This document shows, in pieces, positions 16,549 through 26,563 of a stretch of 64,000 nucleotides of DNA. The notes under the pieces were generated by a model. That model was given only the letters and a program-made list of their open reading frames with translations. It was not told the origin of the DNA and did not search any database. How positions within the stretch are numbered: the stretch's first letter is position 1; each line of letters starts with the position of its first letter. Origin of the DNA: Woeseiaceae bacterium (GTDB lineage: Bacteria; Pseudomonadota; Gammaproteobacteria; Steroidobacterales; Woeseiaceae); the NCBI GenBank assembly GCA_028289545.1, contig JANQPG010000107.1, positions 1 to 64,000 of the forward strand, read 5' to 3'. The translations under genes were made by a program, and so were the position numbers.

Positions 16549-17526
16549 ATGACCGATCCCATTATTTCAGACGAGGAAAAAGACGCGCTGCTGGACGGCG
16601 TCGAATCCGGAGACGTTGCCGTGCAAATGGACGGCGAATCCGGCAACGCGGTAGTGAAGGAGTTCGAACTGCCGCCGCGTTCGCGAATCGTGTCCAACAG
16701 CTACCCGCGCTTTACGGTGCTGAACCAGCAGTTCGCCGCTCGGGCTGGTCGCGAGTTCGAGAACCTGCTGGGCAGCGAGGTGGCCATGCACAGCACGGGC
16801 ATCGATGTGCAGGCTTTCACCGAAACCGGCGATCACTCGCAAAGCGCCATCCTGGAGTTCACGGCCGCACCGCTGAACGGGCCAGGCATCCTCATGCTGG
16901 GCGCGCCGTTGTTAGGACAACTGGTCGAGGCTTTTTTTGGCGGCAGCGTCGACAATCCGCCGCACGTGGGCGAAGACGGGTTTTCCACCGGGGAGCTCAA
17001 GGTTGCCGAACTCTTCAGCCGCGAGCTGTTGGCCGCGCTCGCCGATGCCTGGCAGTCGTTCGAGCAGCTCACGCCCGAGCTCCGGGGAGTTCGGCAGGAG
17101 GCCGATGTCGTGGAAATCATCGATCCCGGCGAAGAGCTGCTTGTCTGCAACTTCGACATCGAGTTTCTCGGCGAACCGCAGTACTTCCGCATCGCCTGGC
17201 CCAAAACCACGCTGGCGCCCCTGTTGCCGGCGCTGGAGGGGCAGAAACGCGATCGCAACCCGGCGGAAGACGCGCGCTGGAATCAAAGTCTGCGGGCAAC
17301 CGTAACGGATTCCGTCGTGCAGGTGTCGTCCGAGATCGCGAGCGCACGGCTCACTCTCCGCGAGATCGTCGACCTTAAACCCGGCGACGTCATAGCAATC
17401 GACGACCCGCGCAGCGGGCGCATCCTGGCCGCGGACCGCGCCATCATCAAAGGCCGCTTCGGCGTGCACGACGGCTGCTACGCAATGGAAGCGCAAACCT
17501 GGATTACCGAGTCCGAAGCGTCTTGA
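16549..17526 (+). CDS. fliM: Flagellar motor switch protein FliM
   Basis: A 325-residue switch protein. The N-terminal CheY-binding peptide reads ISDEEKDALLDG, a variant of the usual LSQEEIDALL. The middle CheC-like domain and the C-terminal SpoA-type domain (RLTLREIVDLKPGDVIAIDD) are present. FliM receives CheY-P and changes rotation direction. The conserved peptide implies that a CheY exists elsewhere in the genome, because none is encoded in this window. It starts 7 bases after fliL. Confidence 0.96.
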   Translation: MTDPIISDEEKDALLDGVESGDVAVQMDGESGNAVVKEFELPPRSRIVSNSYPRFTVLNQQFAARAGREFENLLGSEVAMHSTGIDVQAFTETGDHSQSAILEFTAAPLNGPGILMLGAPLLGQLVEAFFGGSVDNPPHVGEDGFSTGELKVAELFSRELLAALADAWQSFEQLTPELRGVRQEADVVEIIDPGEELLVCNFDIEFLGEPQYFRIAWPKTTLAPLLPALEGQKRDRNPAEDARWNQSLRATVTDSVVQVSSEIASARLTLREIVDLKPGDVIAIDDPRSGRILAADRAIIKGRFGVHDGCYAMEAQTWITESEAS

Positions 17527-17562
17527 CGCGGCGGGCGACAGCCAAACTCGAGGACTTAAGGA

Positions 17563-17928
17563 ATGGCAGAAGAAACACCGGATAACGGGGCGGAAGAAAA
17601 CGCTCAGAGCGGCGAAGACAACTTTACGCCGGATACGCTCGACAAGCCGGCCGCGACGACGGGCGCCGACGTCAATCTCGACCTCGTGCTGGACGTTCCG
17701 GTCAGCGTGTCGTTGTGCGTGGGCTCGACCGAGATCGCCATACGCGACCTCGTTCGCCTGGTCGAGGGCTCGGTAGTGGCGCTCGATCGCGAGGCCGATA
17801 CGCCGATGGACGTGCTGGTCAACGGCACGTTGATTGCGCACGGCGAGATTGTCGTGGTCGACGATCGTTACGGCGTGCGCCTGACGGATGTCGTAAGCCC
17901 CGTTGAACGCATCGAAACACTGAACTAG
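17563..17928 (+). CDS. fliN: Flagellar motor switch protein FliN
   Basis: A 121-residue protein. The first 45 residues are acidic and variable; the rest is the SpoA domain ([20 protein letters not shown], and [20 protein letters not shown]) that builds the lower part of the C ring with FliM and docks FliH. Length is normal for the family. Confidence 0.97.
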   Translation: MAEETPDNGAEENAQSGEDNFTPDTLDKPAATTGADVNLDLVLDVPVSVSLCVGSTEIAIRDLVRLVEGSVVALDREADTPMDVLVNGTLIAHGEIVVVDDRYGVRLTDVVSPVERIETLN

Positions 17929-17942
17929 CGGGAGCGATTCGA

Positions 17943-18365
17943 ATGCCGTGCTCAAGGCTGTTGGCCGCAACCCTCGGAATCACGATCCCGGTGTCGGCGT
18001 TTGCCGCGGCGCCAGGGTCGGATCTTCCGACGCCGGGAAGTGGCGAGATTGTGGGATTCATCGGCAGCCTGCTGGTTGTCATCGGTTCGATTCTCGCGTT
18101 CGGCTGGCTCTACTCTCGGTTTCGCCCCGGGATGAACCAGAGCTCCGAGCTCATACGCCTCGTGGCCATGCGGCCCATCGGACCCAAGGAAAAGCTGCTC
18201 GTTGTGGAGGTGGCTGGCGAGCAGCTGCTTGTTGGCGTGTCGGCCAACGGCATGCGGACGCTGCATACGCTGGCCGAGCCGGTGCAAAAGGACGCTGGAG
18301 AAACGCCGGCGGATTCTCGATTTGCTGCGCGCCTCAAGGGTTTGCTGGGAGAAGCGTCAAAATGA
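17943..18365 (+). CDS. fliO: Flagellar export protein FliO
   Basis: A 140-residue protein with one N-terminal signal-like segment and one membrane segment near residues 38-60 ([20 protein letters not shown]), then a small cytoplasmic domain ([20 protein letters not shown]). This is the FliO pattern; FliO assists assembly of the FliP ring. It overlaps fliP by ATGA. Confidence 0.92.
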   Translation: MPCSRLLAATLGITIPVSAFAAAPGSDLPTPGSGEIVGFIGSLLVVIGSILAFGWLYSRFRPGMNQSSELIRLVAMRPIGPKEKLLVVEVAGEQLLVGVSANGMRTLHTLAEPVQKDAGETPADSRFAARLKGLLGEASK

Positions 18366-19105
18366 TTCGCGCCGCGCTCAAACACGGTTTGTTGCTGACC
18401 TTGCTGACGTTCGCAGGCAGCGCCGGCGCACAGGAGCAGGCGCTGTCGCTGGCCGCCACGGCTCTGGAAGGACAATCGTATTCGCTGAGTCTGCAGATTC
18501 TCATCCTGATGACGCTGCTGACGCTCCTGCCGGCGTTGCTGCTGTCGATGAGCGCTTTTGTGCGAATCATCATCGTGTTGTCGATCCTGCGCCAGGCGCT
18601 GGGCACGGCACAGACGCCACCCAACCAGGTGCTGCTCGGCATCGCGCTGTTTCTGACCTTTTTTGTAATGGCGCCCGTCGCTGACGAAATCCGCAGTACC
18701 GCCGCACAGCCGTACATCGACGGACAAATGTCCGCCGAGGCGGCGCTCGAAGCGGGCATCAAACCGCTGCGCACGTTCATGCTGAATCAGACGCGCGAGA
18801 GCGACATACAGCTGTTTGCGGGGATTGCCGGGCGCGACGATTTTGCATCGCCTGACGAGGTGCCGCTTTCGATCATCATCCCGAGCTTCATGGTCAGCGA
18901 ACTGAAGACGGCGTTTCAGATCGGGTTTCTGATCTTTATCCCGTTCCTGGTCATCGACCTGGTCGTGTCAAGCGTCCTCATGTCGATGGGCATGATGATG
19001 TTGTCGCCAATGCTGATTTCGCTGCCGTTCAAGATCATGTTGTTTGTCATGGTCGACGGTTGGGCGTTGATACTCGGCACGCTGGCGTCGAGCTTTTTCT
19101 CATAA
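18362..19105 (+). CDS. fliP: Flagellar export gate protein FliP
   Basis: A 247-residue membrane protein with a cleavable N-terminal signal (ending near AGAQ, residue 24) and four membrane segments, and the family signatures [20 protein letters not shown] and [20 protein letters not shown]. FliP forms the core of the FliPQR export gate. The ATG at 18362 overlaps the fliO stop; the frame stays open upstream inside fliO but the signal peptide fixes this start. Confidence 0.97.
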   Translation: MIRAALKHGLLLTLLTFAGSAGAQEQALSLAATALEGQSYSLSLQILILMTLLTLLPALLLSMSAFVRIIIVLSILRQALGTAQTPPNQVLLGIALFLTFFVMAPVADEIRSTAAQPYIDGQMSAEAALEAGIKPLRTFMLNQTRESDIQLFAGIAGRDDFASPDEVPLSIIIPSFMVSELKTAFQIGFLIFIPFLVIDLVVSSVLMSMGMMMLSPMLISLPFKIMLFVMVDGWALILGTLASSFFS

Positions 19106-19120
19106 GGACGAGTGCAAATC

Positions 19121-19390
19121 ATGACACCCGAAACCGTAACGACCATTGGGCAGCAGGCGCTTTGGGTCACGATGCTGATCTCAGCGCCGATGCTGGTATC
19201 CGCGCTTGCCGTCGGTCTGCTCGTCGGCATGTTTCAGGCGGCGACCCAGATCAACGAAATGACGATGAGTTTTATTCCCAAGCTGCTGGTACTGGTCATC
19301 GCTGTCGTCGCGGCGGGACCGTGGATGCTGAGCGTCATCATCAACTACACGCGAGAGCTGATGTTCTCGATCCCGTCGTTGATTGGCTGA
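19121..19390 (+). CDS. fliQ: Flagellar export gate protein FliQ
   Basis: An 89-residue protein with two membrane segments and typical FliQ sequence (MTPETVTTIGQQALWVTMLI, TQINEMTMSFIPKLLVLVIA). The ATG at 19121 gives the standard N-terminus; an in-frame GTG at 19112 would only add three residues. It lies 15 bases after fliP. Confidence 0.97.
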   Translation: MTPETVTTIGQQALWVTMLISAPMLVSALAVGLLVGMFQAATQINEMTMSFIPKLLVLVIAVVAAGPWMLSVIINYTRELMFSIPSLIG

Positions 19391-19424
19391 GATGCGCAGG
19401 AGAGAGACATGTTGAGGACATACC

Positions 19425-20213
19425 GTGAACATCGAGATTGCACTGGAGCCGCTGATCAGCTCGCTCGCGACCTATATCTGGCCGTTCGTGAGGATCGGCG
19501 CGTTTGTGATGGTGATGCCGGTGGTGGGTTCGAGTTTCGTGCCGACACGCGTTCGGCTGCTGGTGGCCCTTGCCCTCACGGTGGTGATAGCGCCGGTCAT
19601 TCCGCATTCGGCAACAACCGACGTGTTGAGTGCGGCGGGTCTGGCAACGGTGGCTCAGGAGATCGCGATCGGCGCCACGATGGGATTCTTAGTGCAGCTT
19701 GTCTTCGACGCGATAGCGCTGGGCGGACAGGTGATCGGCATGAGCATGGGGCTCGGCTTCGCCGTGTTTCTGGACCGGGCGCGCGGCGTCAACATACCGG
19801 TGCTCGGGCAGCTCTTCATGTTGCTGGGGATGCTGGTTTTCCTGTCGCTCGACGGGCATCTCGCGCTGATCAAGTTGCTCGCCCGGAGTTTCTGGGCAAT
19901 GCCGATATCGGAGGCGGGGATGACCGGCGAGCTGCTGGGGCAGGTTTTGAGCTTCACGGGGCAGCTGTTCGTGTTTGCGATGAAAATCGCGTTGCCCGCC
20001 GTCACGGCCATTCTGATCGTCAACCTGGCGTTCGGTGTCATGAGCCGCGCAGCACCGACTCTGAACCTCTTCGCAATCGGCTTTCCAGTCACGATGTTGT
20101 TGGGCTTCGCGGTCATTTTCTTGAGCATGGACGTGCTGATGCTGAACGTCAGGCAGTTCATTGGCGAAGCCATACAGGCTGTTTCGGTCTGGCTTGATCT
20201 GGGCAGGGTCTGA
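19425..20213 (+). CDS. fliR: Flagellar export gate protein FliR
   Basis: A 262-residue integral membrane protein with about six hydrophobic segments and FliR features (YIWPFVRIGAFVMVMPVVGS at the N-terminus, DRARGVNIPVLGQLF in the middle, and a C-terminal RAAPTLNLFAIGFPVTMLLG block). It completes the FliPQR gate. The start is a GTG at 19425 with TTGAGGA upstream. flhB follows 12 bases later. Confidence 0.96.
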   Translation: MNIEIALEPLISSLATYIWPFVRIGAFVMVMPVVGSSFVPTRVRLLVALALTVVIAPVIPHSATTDVLSAAGLATVAQEIAIGATMGFLVQLVFDAIALGGQVIGMSMGLGFAVFLDRARGVNIPVLGQLFMLLGMLVFLSLDGHLALIKLLARSFWAMPISEAGMTGELLGQVLSFTGQLFVFAMKIALPAVTAILIVNLAFGVMSRAAPTLNLFAIGFPVTMLLGFAVIFLSMDVLMLNVRQFIGEAIQAVSVWLDLGRV

Positions 20214-20225
20214 GGGTTTCAGCAC

Positions 20226-21347
20226 ATGGCGGACGAGCCGCAACAGGAGCGTACAGAGCAGCCGACACAAAAGCGGCGTGACGACGCGCGCAAGAAAGGC
20301 GACGTTCCGCGTTCACGCGAGCTGACGATGACGGGTGTGATGCTGTCCGGAGCGGCCGCCTTGTTGCTGCTGTCGGGCCCAATGGGCGGGAGCATAACCG
20401 AAGCGTTCTCTGCGGCTTTGTCGCTGGAGCGCGACCTGTTGTTCGACCCCGGCTACCTGCCCGTGGCGCTCTCAAACCTGGTTTTCCAGATGATGAGTGG
20501 ACTCATCCCGCTGGCCTTCGTCCTGCTGGCTGCCGTGTTCATCTCAGCCGCGTCGATCGGCGGCTGGTCGATGAGCTTCGAGGCCGTCAAGCCGAAGTTC
20601 GAGCGAATCAGCCCGGTCAAGGGTGTCAAGCGCATCTTCAGCGCAAACAGTCTCAACGAACTGATCAAGGCGCTGGCGAAGTTCCTGCTCGTCGGCGCGT
20701 TTGCCGTTGCCTGGCTGTGGTGGTGTGTGGAAGAGCTGCTGGGACTCGGCCGTGAGGCGGTCGGCTCGGCAATACCGCACGCCCTTGAGCTCTGTGCCAT
20801 CTCGCTGTTGATCGTAAGCTCAGGACTCATTCTGATTGCGGCGGCCGACGTTCCGTTCCAGCTCTGGCAGTACCAGAAAAAACTCAGGATGACCAAACAG
20901 CAAGTCAAGGAAGAGCTGAAGGAAACGGAAGGGCGTCCCGAAGTGAAATCCCGCATCCGGCAGCTGCAGCTGCAGGTCGCGACGCGACGGATGATGGAGG
21001 AGCTGCCGACGGCCGACGTCGTCATTACGAACCCGACACACTTCGCCGTGGCGCTCAAGTACGACGACACGTCGATGTCGGCGCCGCGCGTCATCGCGAA
21101 GGGCAAAGACCTCATTGCGGCTCGAATTCGTGAAGTGGCGACGGAGCATCGGGTGCCGCTGTTCAGCGCGCCGCCGCTTGCGCGCGTGCTCTACCGGACG
21201 ACCGACATTGGTCAGGAGATACCGGCTCGCCTGTATACGGCCGTTGCCCAGGTTCTGGCCTACCTGCTGCAGCTCGACTCCGCGCGCGCGCCCGGACAGA
21301 GGCCGCCCGAACCGCCCGTGCCGGAAATTGACGAGGATACCTTTTGA
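20226..21347 (+). CDS. flhB: Flagellar export switch protein FlhB
   Basis: A 373-residue protein. The N-terminal part carries the QERTEQPTQKRRDDARKKGD motif and four membrane segments; the cytoplasmic C-terminal part has the autocleavage site NPTH with the scissile Asn at residue 269. Cleavage, together with FliK, switches export from hook to filament subunits. Length is typical. Confidence 0.98.
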   Translation: MADEPQQERTEQPTQKRRDDARKKGDVPRSRELTMTGVMLSGAAALLLLSGPMGGSITEAFSAALSLERDLLFDPGYLPVALSNLVFQMMSGLIPLAFVLLAAVFISAASIGGWSMSFEAVKPKFERISPVKGVKRIFSANSLNELIKALAKFLLVGAFAVAWLWWCVEELLGLGREAVGSAIPHALELCAISLLIVSSGLILIAAADVPFQLWQYQKKLRMTKQQVKEELKETEGRPEVKSRIRQLQLQVATRRMMEELPTADVVITNPTHFAVALKYDDTSMSAPRVIAKGKDLIAARIREVATEHRVPLFSAPPLARVLYRTTDIGQEIPARLYTAVAQVLAYLLQLDSARAPGQRPPEPPVPEIDEDTF

Positions 21348-21402
21348 TGACGGCAATCCACTTCGAGACGGGTTCCGTCGTGAACCGAGGCGTTAGCTGA
21401 CC

Positions 21403-23472
21403 ATGGCGGGATCCAACTCCTACGTTCACGACATCGTCCGCGGGCTTGGCATGCCGCTGCTGCTCGTTGCCGTGCTCGCAATGATGATGGTGCCGCTGCC
21501 GCCGCTGGCGCTCGACGTCCTGTTTACGTTTAACATTGCGCTTTCCGTGGCGATACTGCTGACGACCGTATACGTCAACCGGCCGCTCGATTTTGCGGTG
21601 TTCCCCACGATTCTCCTGGTCGTGACGTTGCTGCGTCTTGCGCTCAACATCGCGTCTACCCGGGTTGTCCTGCTCAACGGCCACACCGGCACGTCGGCCG
21701 CGGGCAAAGTGATCGAAGCCTTCGGTGAGTTCGTCGTCGGCGGCAACTACGCCGTGGGTCTCGTGATCTTCGCCATTCTGGTCATCATCAACTTTGTGGT
21801 CGTGACCAAGGGTGCCGGGCGTGTGTCCGAAGTGTCTGCACGGTTTACTCTCGACGCTATGCCGGGCAAGCAGATGGCAATCGACGCCGACCTGAATGCC
21901 GGCATCATCGATCAGGAGCAGGCCAAGCTCCGCCGCCGGGAAATCGGCGAAGAGGCCGATTTCTACGGCTCGATGGACGGTTCCAGCAAGTTTGTGCGCG
22001 GCGACGCCATTGCGGGCATCCTGATTCTATTCATCAATATCATCGGCGGGCTGATCATCGGCACGAGCCAGCACGACCTCAGCCTGTCATCCGCCGTGCA
22101 CAACTATACGCTGTTGACCATTGGTGACGGACTGGTAGCCCAGGTACCTTCGCTGCTGTTGTCGACCGCGGTGGCAATCATCGTCACGCGCGTCTCGCGT
22201 TCGGAAGACATGCGCGCGCAGGTGTTCACGCAGCTGTTCAGCGATCACCGGACCTTGCTGGTGACGGCGCTCGTGATCGGGGCGCTGGGCCTGATCCCCG
22301 GCATGCCGAACTTTGCGTTTCTGACGCTCGCCGCCCTCTGTGGGTTTTTCGCCTGGCGGCTGGCGCAACGCGGCAAGCCGGCGCCGGAACCGGCCGAGAC
22401 CCAACCCAAGGATCTGGATGCGTCGCTGCCCGACCTGAGCTGGCAGGACGTGGATCCCGTGGATCTCATTGGGCTCGACGTCGGCTATCGGCTGATACCG
22501 CTGGTCGACCGGCAGCGCAATGGCGCGCTGGTCGGACGTATCAAGGGTGTGCGTAAGAAACTCACCGAGGAACTCGGCTTTCTCGTCTCGCCCGTGCACA
22601 TCCAGGACAACCTGGACCTTTCTCCCAACAGTTATCGCATTTCCCTGGCCGGCGTCTCGATTGGCGAAGGGGAGGTGCAGGTCGACAAAGACCTGGCGAT
22701 CAATCCCGGACAGGTGTTCGGCAAGATTGACGGTCTGGAAACCCGCGATCCCGCTTTTGGGCTCGAGGCGTACTGGATCGATTCGACGCAGCGCGAGGAA
22801 GCGCAGATGCTGGGCTACACGGTGGTCGACCCGGCCACGGTCGTTGCGACGCATCTGTCGCAGCTCCTGACGAGCAACGCCCACGAACTGCTCGGCCACG
22901 AGGAAACCCAGCAGCTTCTCGATCGGCTGGCGGCCGGTTCACCCAAGCTCGTCGAAGAACTGACGCCAAAGCTGCTGCCCGTCAGCGTCATTACCCGCGT
23001 CCTGCAGAACCTCCTCGAGGAGGGCATCCCCGTGCGCAATATTCGCAAGATCGCCGAAACTCTGGCGGAACACGGCACCAGGAGTCAGGAACCCGACACC
23101 TTGAGTGCCGCCGTGCGCGTCGCGCTGGGCCGCTCGATTGTCCAGAACGTAGCAGGGACGCGGCCTGAGCTGCCGGTTATGACCCTCGAGCCAGAGTTGG
23201 AACGAATCTTGAATGAGAGTGCTCAGGAGAGCGGCAACGTCGGATTGGAGCCCAACATGATGGAAAGACTGCACGAGAGCCTGAAGGAAAGAGCGCAGGC
23301 TCAGGAGATCGCTGGAGAGCCCGCCGTGCTGTTGGTGGCCCCAGCCGTGCGGCCGTGGATGTCGCGCATGATGAAGGGCATACGCAATTTGCACGTCCTG
23401 GCCTACAACGAGGTGCCGGACGATAAACGCATACAGATGGTGGCTGCGGTAGGAGCCGCAGGTGCCGCCTGA
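21403..23472 (+). CDS. flhA: Flagellar export protein FlhA
   Basis: A 689-residue protein: eight predicted membrane segments in the first 320 residues, with the FHIPEP-type cytoplasmic loop (GRVSEVSARFTLDAMPGKQM, AKLRRREIGEEADFYGSMDG), then a large cytoplasmic domain that docks chaperone-substrate complexes. The start ATG at 21403 lies 55 bases after flhB. This is the end of the run of export-gate genes. Confidence 0.98.
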   Translation: MAGSNSYVHDIVRGLGMPLLLVAVLAMMMVPLPPLALDVLFTFNIALSVAILLTTVYVNRPLDFAVFPTILLVVTLLRLALNIASTRVVLLNGHTGTSAAGKVIEAFGEFVVGGNYAVGLVIFAILVIINFVVVTKGAGRVSEVSARFTLDAMPGKQMAIDADLNAGIIDQEQAKLRRREIGEEADFYGSMDGSSKFVRGDAIAGILILFINIIGGLIIGTSQHDLSLSSAVHNYTLLTIGDGLVAQVPSLLLSTAVAIIVTRVSRSEDMRAQVFTQLFSDHRTLLVTALVIGALGLIPGMPNFAFLTLAALCGFFAWRLAQRGKPAPEPAETQPKDLDASLPDLSWQDVDPVDLIGLDVGYRLIPLVDRQRNGALVGRIKGVRKKLTEELGFLVSPVHIQDNLDLSPNSYRISLAGVSIGEGEVQVDKDLAINPGQVFGKIDGLETRDPAFGLEAYWIDSTQREEAQMLGYTVVDPATVVATHLSQLLTSNAHELLGHEETQQLLDRLAAGSPKLVEELTPKLLPVSVITRVLQNLLEEGIPVRNIRKIAETLAEHGTRSQEPDTLSAAVRVALGRSIVQNVAGTRPELPVMTLEPELERILNESAQESGNVGLEPNMMERLHESLKERAQAQEIAGEPAVLLVAPAVRPWMSRMMKGIRNLHVLAYNEVPDDKRIQMVAAVGAAGAA

Positions 23473-23545
23473 AGAAGGGCGAAGAGGTTGGAGCAGCGGC
23501 CGGGGCCGCGGAAGAACCGAGAGCGAAAAGAGTTGAGGAACGAGA

Positions 23546-24967
23546 GTGAAAATCAAACGTTACCTGGATAAGGACATGCGCAACGTGCTACGGCGCGTCC
23601 GTGAGGACCAGGGGCCCGACGCGGTTATTCTCTCCAATCGTCGTATTGACGAAGGAATCGAGGTCATTGCCGCCGTGGACTACGACGAGGCGCTGGTCCG
23701 TCACGCGATTGGAGCCCCGGCGAAAGAAGAAGCCGTGATCAGTAGCGATGTGCTTGCCGGACTTGCTGAAGACGATGCGCCGGAGGCGCCCGCAGCCGAA
23801 GTTCTGAGCGCCAATCTCGTGCAGGGTCCGGCAGAGCCGGGGCCCGAAGCGGCATCGCCCGCCGCGGCGGATCCGGCGCCTGAGTCGGACAAGCAGTCGA
23901 ACAAGCCGACAAACGATCGACGGGAAGATCGGCAGGGCAACCGGACCAACGATCTGCCCAACGACCGGCCGACCCATTCGCCGGCGTTCGACGCGGGGAT
24001 CGAGAGCCGCGGCTCCGAAGATCAACAGATGCTGCTCGACGGCGTCCGCGAGGAGATGGCCGTGATGCGCGGCATGATTGCCTCGCAGCTTTCCGGCATG
24101 TCCTGGCAGGCGACAACCGAACGGGATCCGATGCGCGCGCAGATCCTGCGCAACTTCGCACGCCTCGGGCTGTCGCCGGACACCGCGCAGATGCTGCTCA
24201 ACCGCCTGGGTCCCATAGACGACTTGAAGCGTCTCTGGCAGGAACCGCTGATGGAGCTGGCGCGCTCGATCCCGGTTGCCCACAACACGCTGCTGGAAGA
24301 GGGTGGCGTTTACGCGCTGCTCGGACCCACCGGCGTTGGCAAAACGACAACCATCGCGAAGCTGGCTGCCCGGTTCGCCATGCGCCACGGCGCGGATCAG
24401 ATTGCGCTGGTCTCGGCCGATGCGTACCGCATTGGCGCACGCGAGCACCTCACTGCATTCGCCAACATTATTGGCGCGAAGGTGTATTCGGCGAGCAACA
24501 GCGCCGAGCTTCGCGACACGCTGACGAGACTCGGCAACTACCGGCTTGTGCTGATCGACACCGAGGGGCGCAGCCAGCGGGATCGTGATCTCGCTAACCG
24601 GCTCGCGGCCTGGGGTGACCACGCGAATCGCGTGCGCTACTACCTCACCTTGAGCGCCGCCACGCAGGAAGCCGCACTGGAGGAAATTGTCAGGAGTTTT
24701 CAGCAGGTGCCGCTGGAGGGCGCCGTCGTGACGAAGATCGACGAGGCCGCGCAGCTCGGTTGCGTGCTGAGCACATTGATTCGACACGATCTGCCCGCGG
24801 CCTGGTTGTCTGACGGGCAGCGGATTCCCGAGGACATGCATTCCGCAACCCGAAAAAGAATGTGGCTGGTCAATCAGGCCGTCGATTGCCTGGAGGCCGC
24901 CGGGCCGGAAATTGGCGACGCCGCCCTGGCGGAATTCAACAGCAAGATGAGCGTCGCCAATGGATAG
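23546..24967 (+). CDS. flhF: Flagellar SRP-type GTPase FlhF
   Basis: A 473-residue SRP-like GTPase. A basic N-terminal domain (MKIKRYLDKDMRNVLRRVRE) and a long Pro/Asp/Asn-rich linker (about residues 70-160) precede the NG domain with P-loop GPTGVGKT (near residues 261-268) and further G-motifs (DAYRIGAREHL, LIDTEGRSQRD). FlhF marks the cell pole for flagellum assembly and so points to polar flagellation. The start is GTG at 23546 with TTGAGGAACGAGA upstream. It overlaps flhG by 8 bases. Confidence 0.97.
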   Translation: MKIKRYLDKDMRNVLRRVREDQGPDAVILSNRRIDEGIEVIAAVDYDEALVRHAIGAPAKEEAVISSDVLAGLAEDDAPEAPAAEVLSANLVQGPAEPGPEAASPAAADPAPESDKQSNKPTNDRREDRQGNRTNDLPNDRPTHSPAFDAGIESRGSEDQQMLLDGVREEMAVMRGMIASQLSGMSWQATTERDPMRAQILRNFARLGLSPDTAQMLLNRLGPIDDLKRLWQEPLMELARSIPVAHNTLLEEGGVYALLGPTGVGKTTTIAKLAARFAMRHGADQIALVSADAYRIGAREHLTAFANIIGAKVYSASNSAELRDTLTRLGNYRLVLIDTEGRSQRDRDLANRLAAWGDHANRVRYYLTLSAATQEAALEEIVRSFQQVPLEGAVVTKIDEAAQLGCVLSTLIRHDLPAAWLSDGQRIPEDMHSATRKRMWLVNQAVDCLEAAGPEIGDAALAEFNSKMSVANG

Positions 24968-25829
24968 GCCTACACAAGCCGAAGGACTCAGGAAGATGAC
25001 CGCAGTACCCAAAGTCATTGCCGTGTGCAGCGGCAAGGGAGGTGTTGGCAAGACCAACGTGGCGACCAACCTTGCGGTTGCGCTGGCCCGGCAGGGTCTC
25101 GAAACCCTGTTGCTGGACGCGGACCTGAGCCTCGCCAATGTCGACGTGCTGCTGGGCCTGCAGCCGCGCTACAACCTGTCGCATCTGGTGGCCGGCGAAG
25201 CCGATATCGACGCCTGTCTGCTCGAAGGCCCGGGAGGGCTCAAGATTGTTCCGGCCAGCTCCGGGAACTTCGACATGACGGCGCTCACGTCGACCGAACG
25301 TGCAGCCATTGTCCAGTCGTTCAGTGCGTTGCCGAGATTGCCCGAACTACTGCTGGTGGATACGGCATCGGGCATCTCGCCGGGCGTTGCTCAGTTTGTC
25401 TCCGCCGCCCAGCGCGCGCTCGTTGTCGTCTGCGACGAGCCGGCATCGATTACCGACTCCTACGCGCTGCTCAAGGTCTTCAGTCAGCACTACGGAGTGC
25501 GCCGCTTCGATATTGTGACTAATCGAACCCGGACGCGTCGCGGCGGCGCGCGCCTGTTCGAAAAACTCAATCGGGTTGCCGCTCGCTATCTCGATGTCGT
25601 GCTGAGCCACGCCGGCGATGTGGCTGAAGATGCCTACCTGGTGAAGGCGGTGCAGCAGCAGCGCGCCGTTGTCGACGTTTTCCCCGGCTGCCCGGCCAGT
25701 CAGGCCTTCCTTGCGCTCGCGGAGCGAGTGCGTTCATGGCCCGCGCCAGCGGCGGCCAGTGGCGGCATCGAGTTTTTTCTCGAGCGGCTGGTGGCAAACA
25801 GAGTGCTGACGACGGAGCGTGTGGCATGA
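24960..25829 (+). CDS. flhG: MinD-like flagellar number regulator FlhG/FleN
   Basis: A 289-residue ParA/MinD-family ATPase with the deviant Walker A KGGVGKT (in AVCSGKGGVGKTNVATNLAV, near residues 27-33) and Walker B-region LLLDADLSLANVDVLLG. FlhG limits flagellar number and, in Pseudomonas, restrains FleQ together with c-di-GMP. It overlaps flhF and its stop overlaps the fliA start (ATGA), so the three are translationally coupled. Confidence 0.96.
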   Translation: MDRPTQAEGLRKMTAVPKVIAVCSGKGGVGKTNVATNLAVALARQGLETLLLDADLSLANVDVLLGLQPRYNLSHLVAGEADIDACLLEGPGGLKIVPASSGNFDMTALTSTERAAIVQSFSALPRLPELLLVDTASGISPGVAQFVSAAQRALVVVCDEPASITDSYALLKVFSQHYGVRRFDIVTNRTRTRRGGARLFEKLNRVAARYLDVVLSHAGDVAEDAYLVKAVQQQRAVVDVFPGCPASQAFLALAERVRSWPAPAAASGGIEFFLERLVANRVLTTERVA

Positions 25830-26563
25830 ATTCTTACTCGACCGCAGCACGAACCCATCACGCGTCACACGATGAGTTAATCATCGAAAACGTGGCCCTC
25901 GTTAAACGGATTGCGCAACACCTTGCGGCGCGTCTGCCTTCGTCGGTCGACATCGACGATCTGATGCAGGCAGGCATGGTCGGGCTGCTCGAGGCCGCAG
26001 GCAACTTCGATGCCGGCCGCGGTGCAAGCTTCGAAACCTACGCCGGTATTCGTATTCGCGGCGCCATGCTCGATGATATTCGCAAGCACGACTGGACGCC
26101 GCGGTCCGTGCACCACAAGTATCGCCAGGTCGCCGAAGCAATCAATGCAATAGAGCACGAGACCGCGCAGCCCGCGCAGCCTGCCGAGGTAGCAAACCGG
26201 CTGGGTATTTCGCTCGACGAATACCACCGCATTCTCGCCGACAGCGCGAGCAGTCGTCTGTTCAGCCTGGAAGAGACGATCGAGGAGCCGGGCGGCCGCC
26301 CGGCGCCGAGTTCCGCCATGAGAACGCCGGAGCAGGAACTCGACCGAACGCAGTTCAAAGGCCGGCTTGCGTCGGCCATAGACGCGTTGCCCGAGCGCGA
26401 ACGCCTGGTGTTGTCCCTGTACTACGAGCAGGAGCTCAACCTGAAAGAGATTGGCGCCGTACTCGACGTTACGGAGTCGCGCGTGTGCCAGATTCACGGT
26501 CAGGCAGTCACTCGTCTGCGGGCGGCCATGCAGCGCACCGATGGGGCAGAAGATCATGGCTGA
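25826..26563 (+). CDS. fliA: Flagellar sigma factor FliA (sigma-28)
   Basis: A 245-residue sigma-70-family protein with regions 2 (ENVALVKRIAQHLAARLPSS, IRIRGAMLDDIRKHDWTPRS), 3 (PAQPAEVANRLGISLDEYHR) and 4 (LKEIGAVLDVTESRVCQIHG). It directs RNA polymerase to late flagellar promoters. In this window such sites precede fliC, pomAB, the diguanylate cyclase gene and the major pilin gene. The ATG at 25826 overlaps the flhG stop and gives the usual length. Confidence 0.98.
   Translation: MNSYSTAARTHHASHDELIIENVALVKRIAQHLAARLPSSVDIDDLMQAGMVGLLEAAGNFDAGRGASFETYAGIRIRGAMLDDIRKHDWTPRSVHHKYRQVAEAINAIEHETAQPAQPAEVANRLGISLDEYHRILADSASSRLFSLEETIEEPGGRPAPSSAMRTPEQELDRTQFKGRLASAIDALPERERLVLSLYYEQELNLKEIGAVLDVTESRVCQIHGQAVTRLRAAMQRTDGAEDHG

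Noticed and set aside
23881-23980. Repeat array in flhF (Asn/Asp/Pro-rich stretch)
   Set aside because: It is ordinary low-complexity linker sequence of FlhF, not a DNA repeat or CRISPR.
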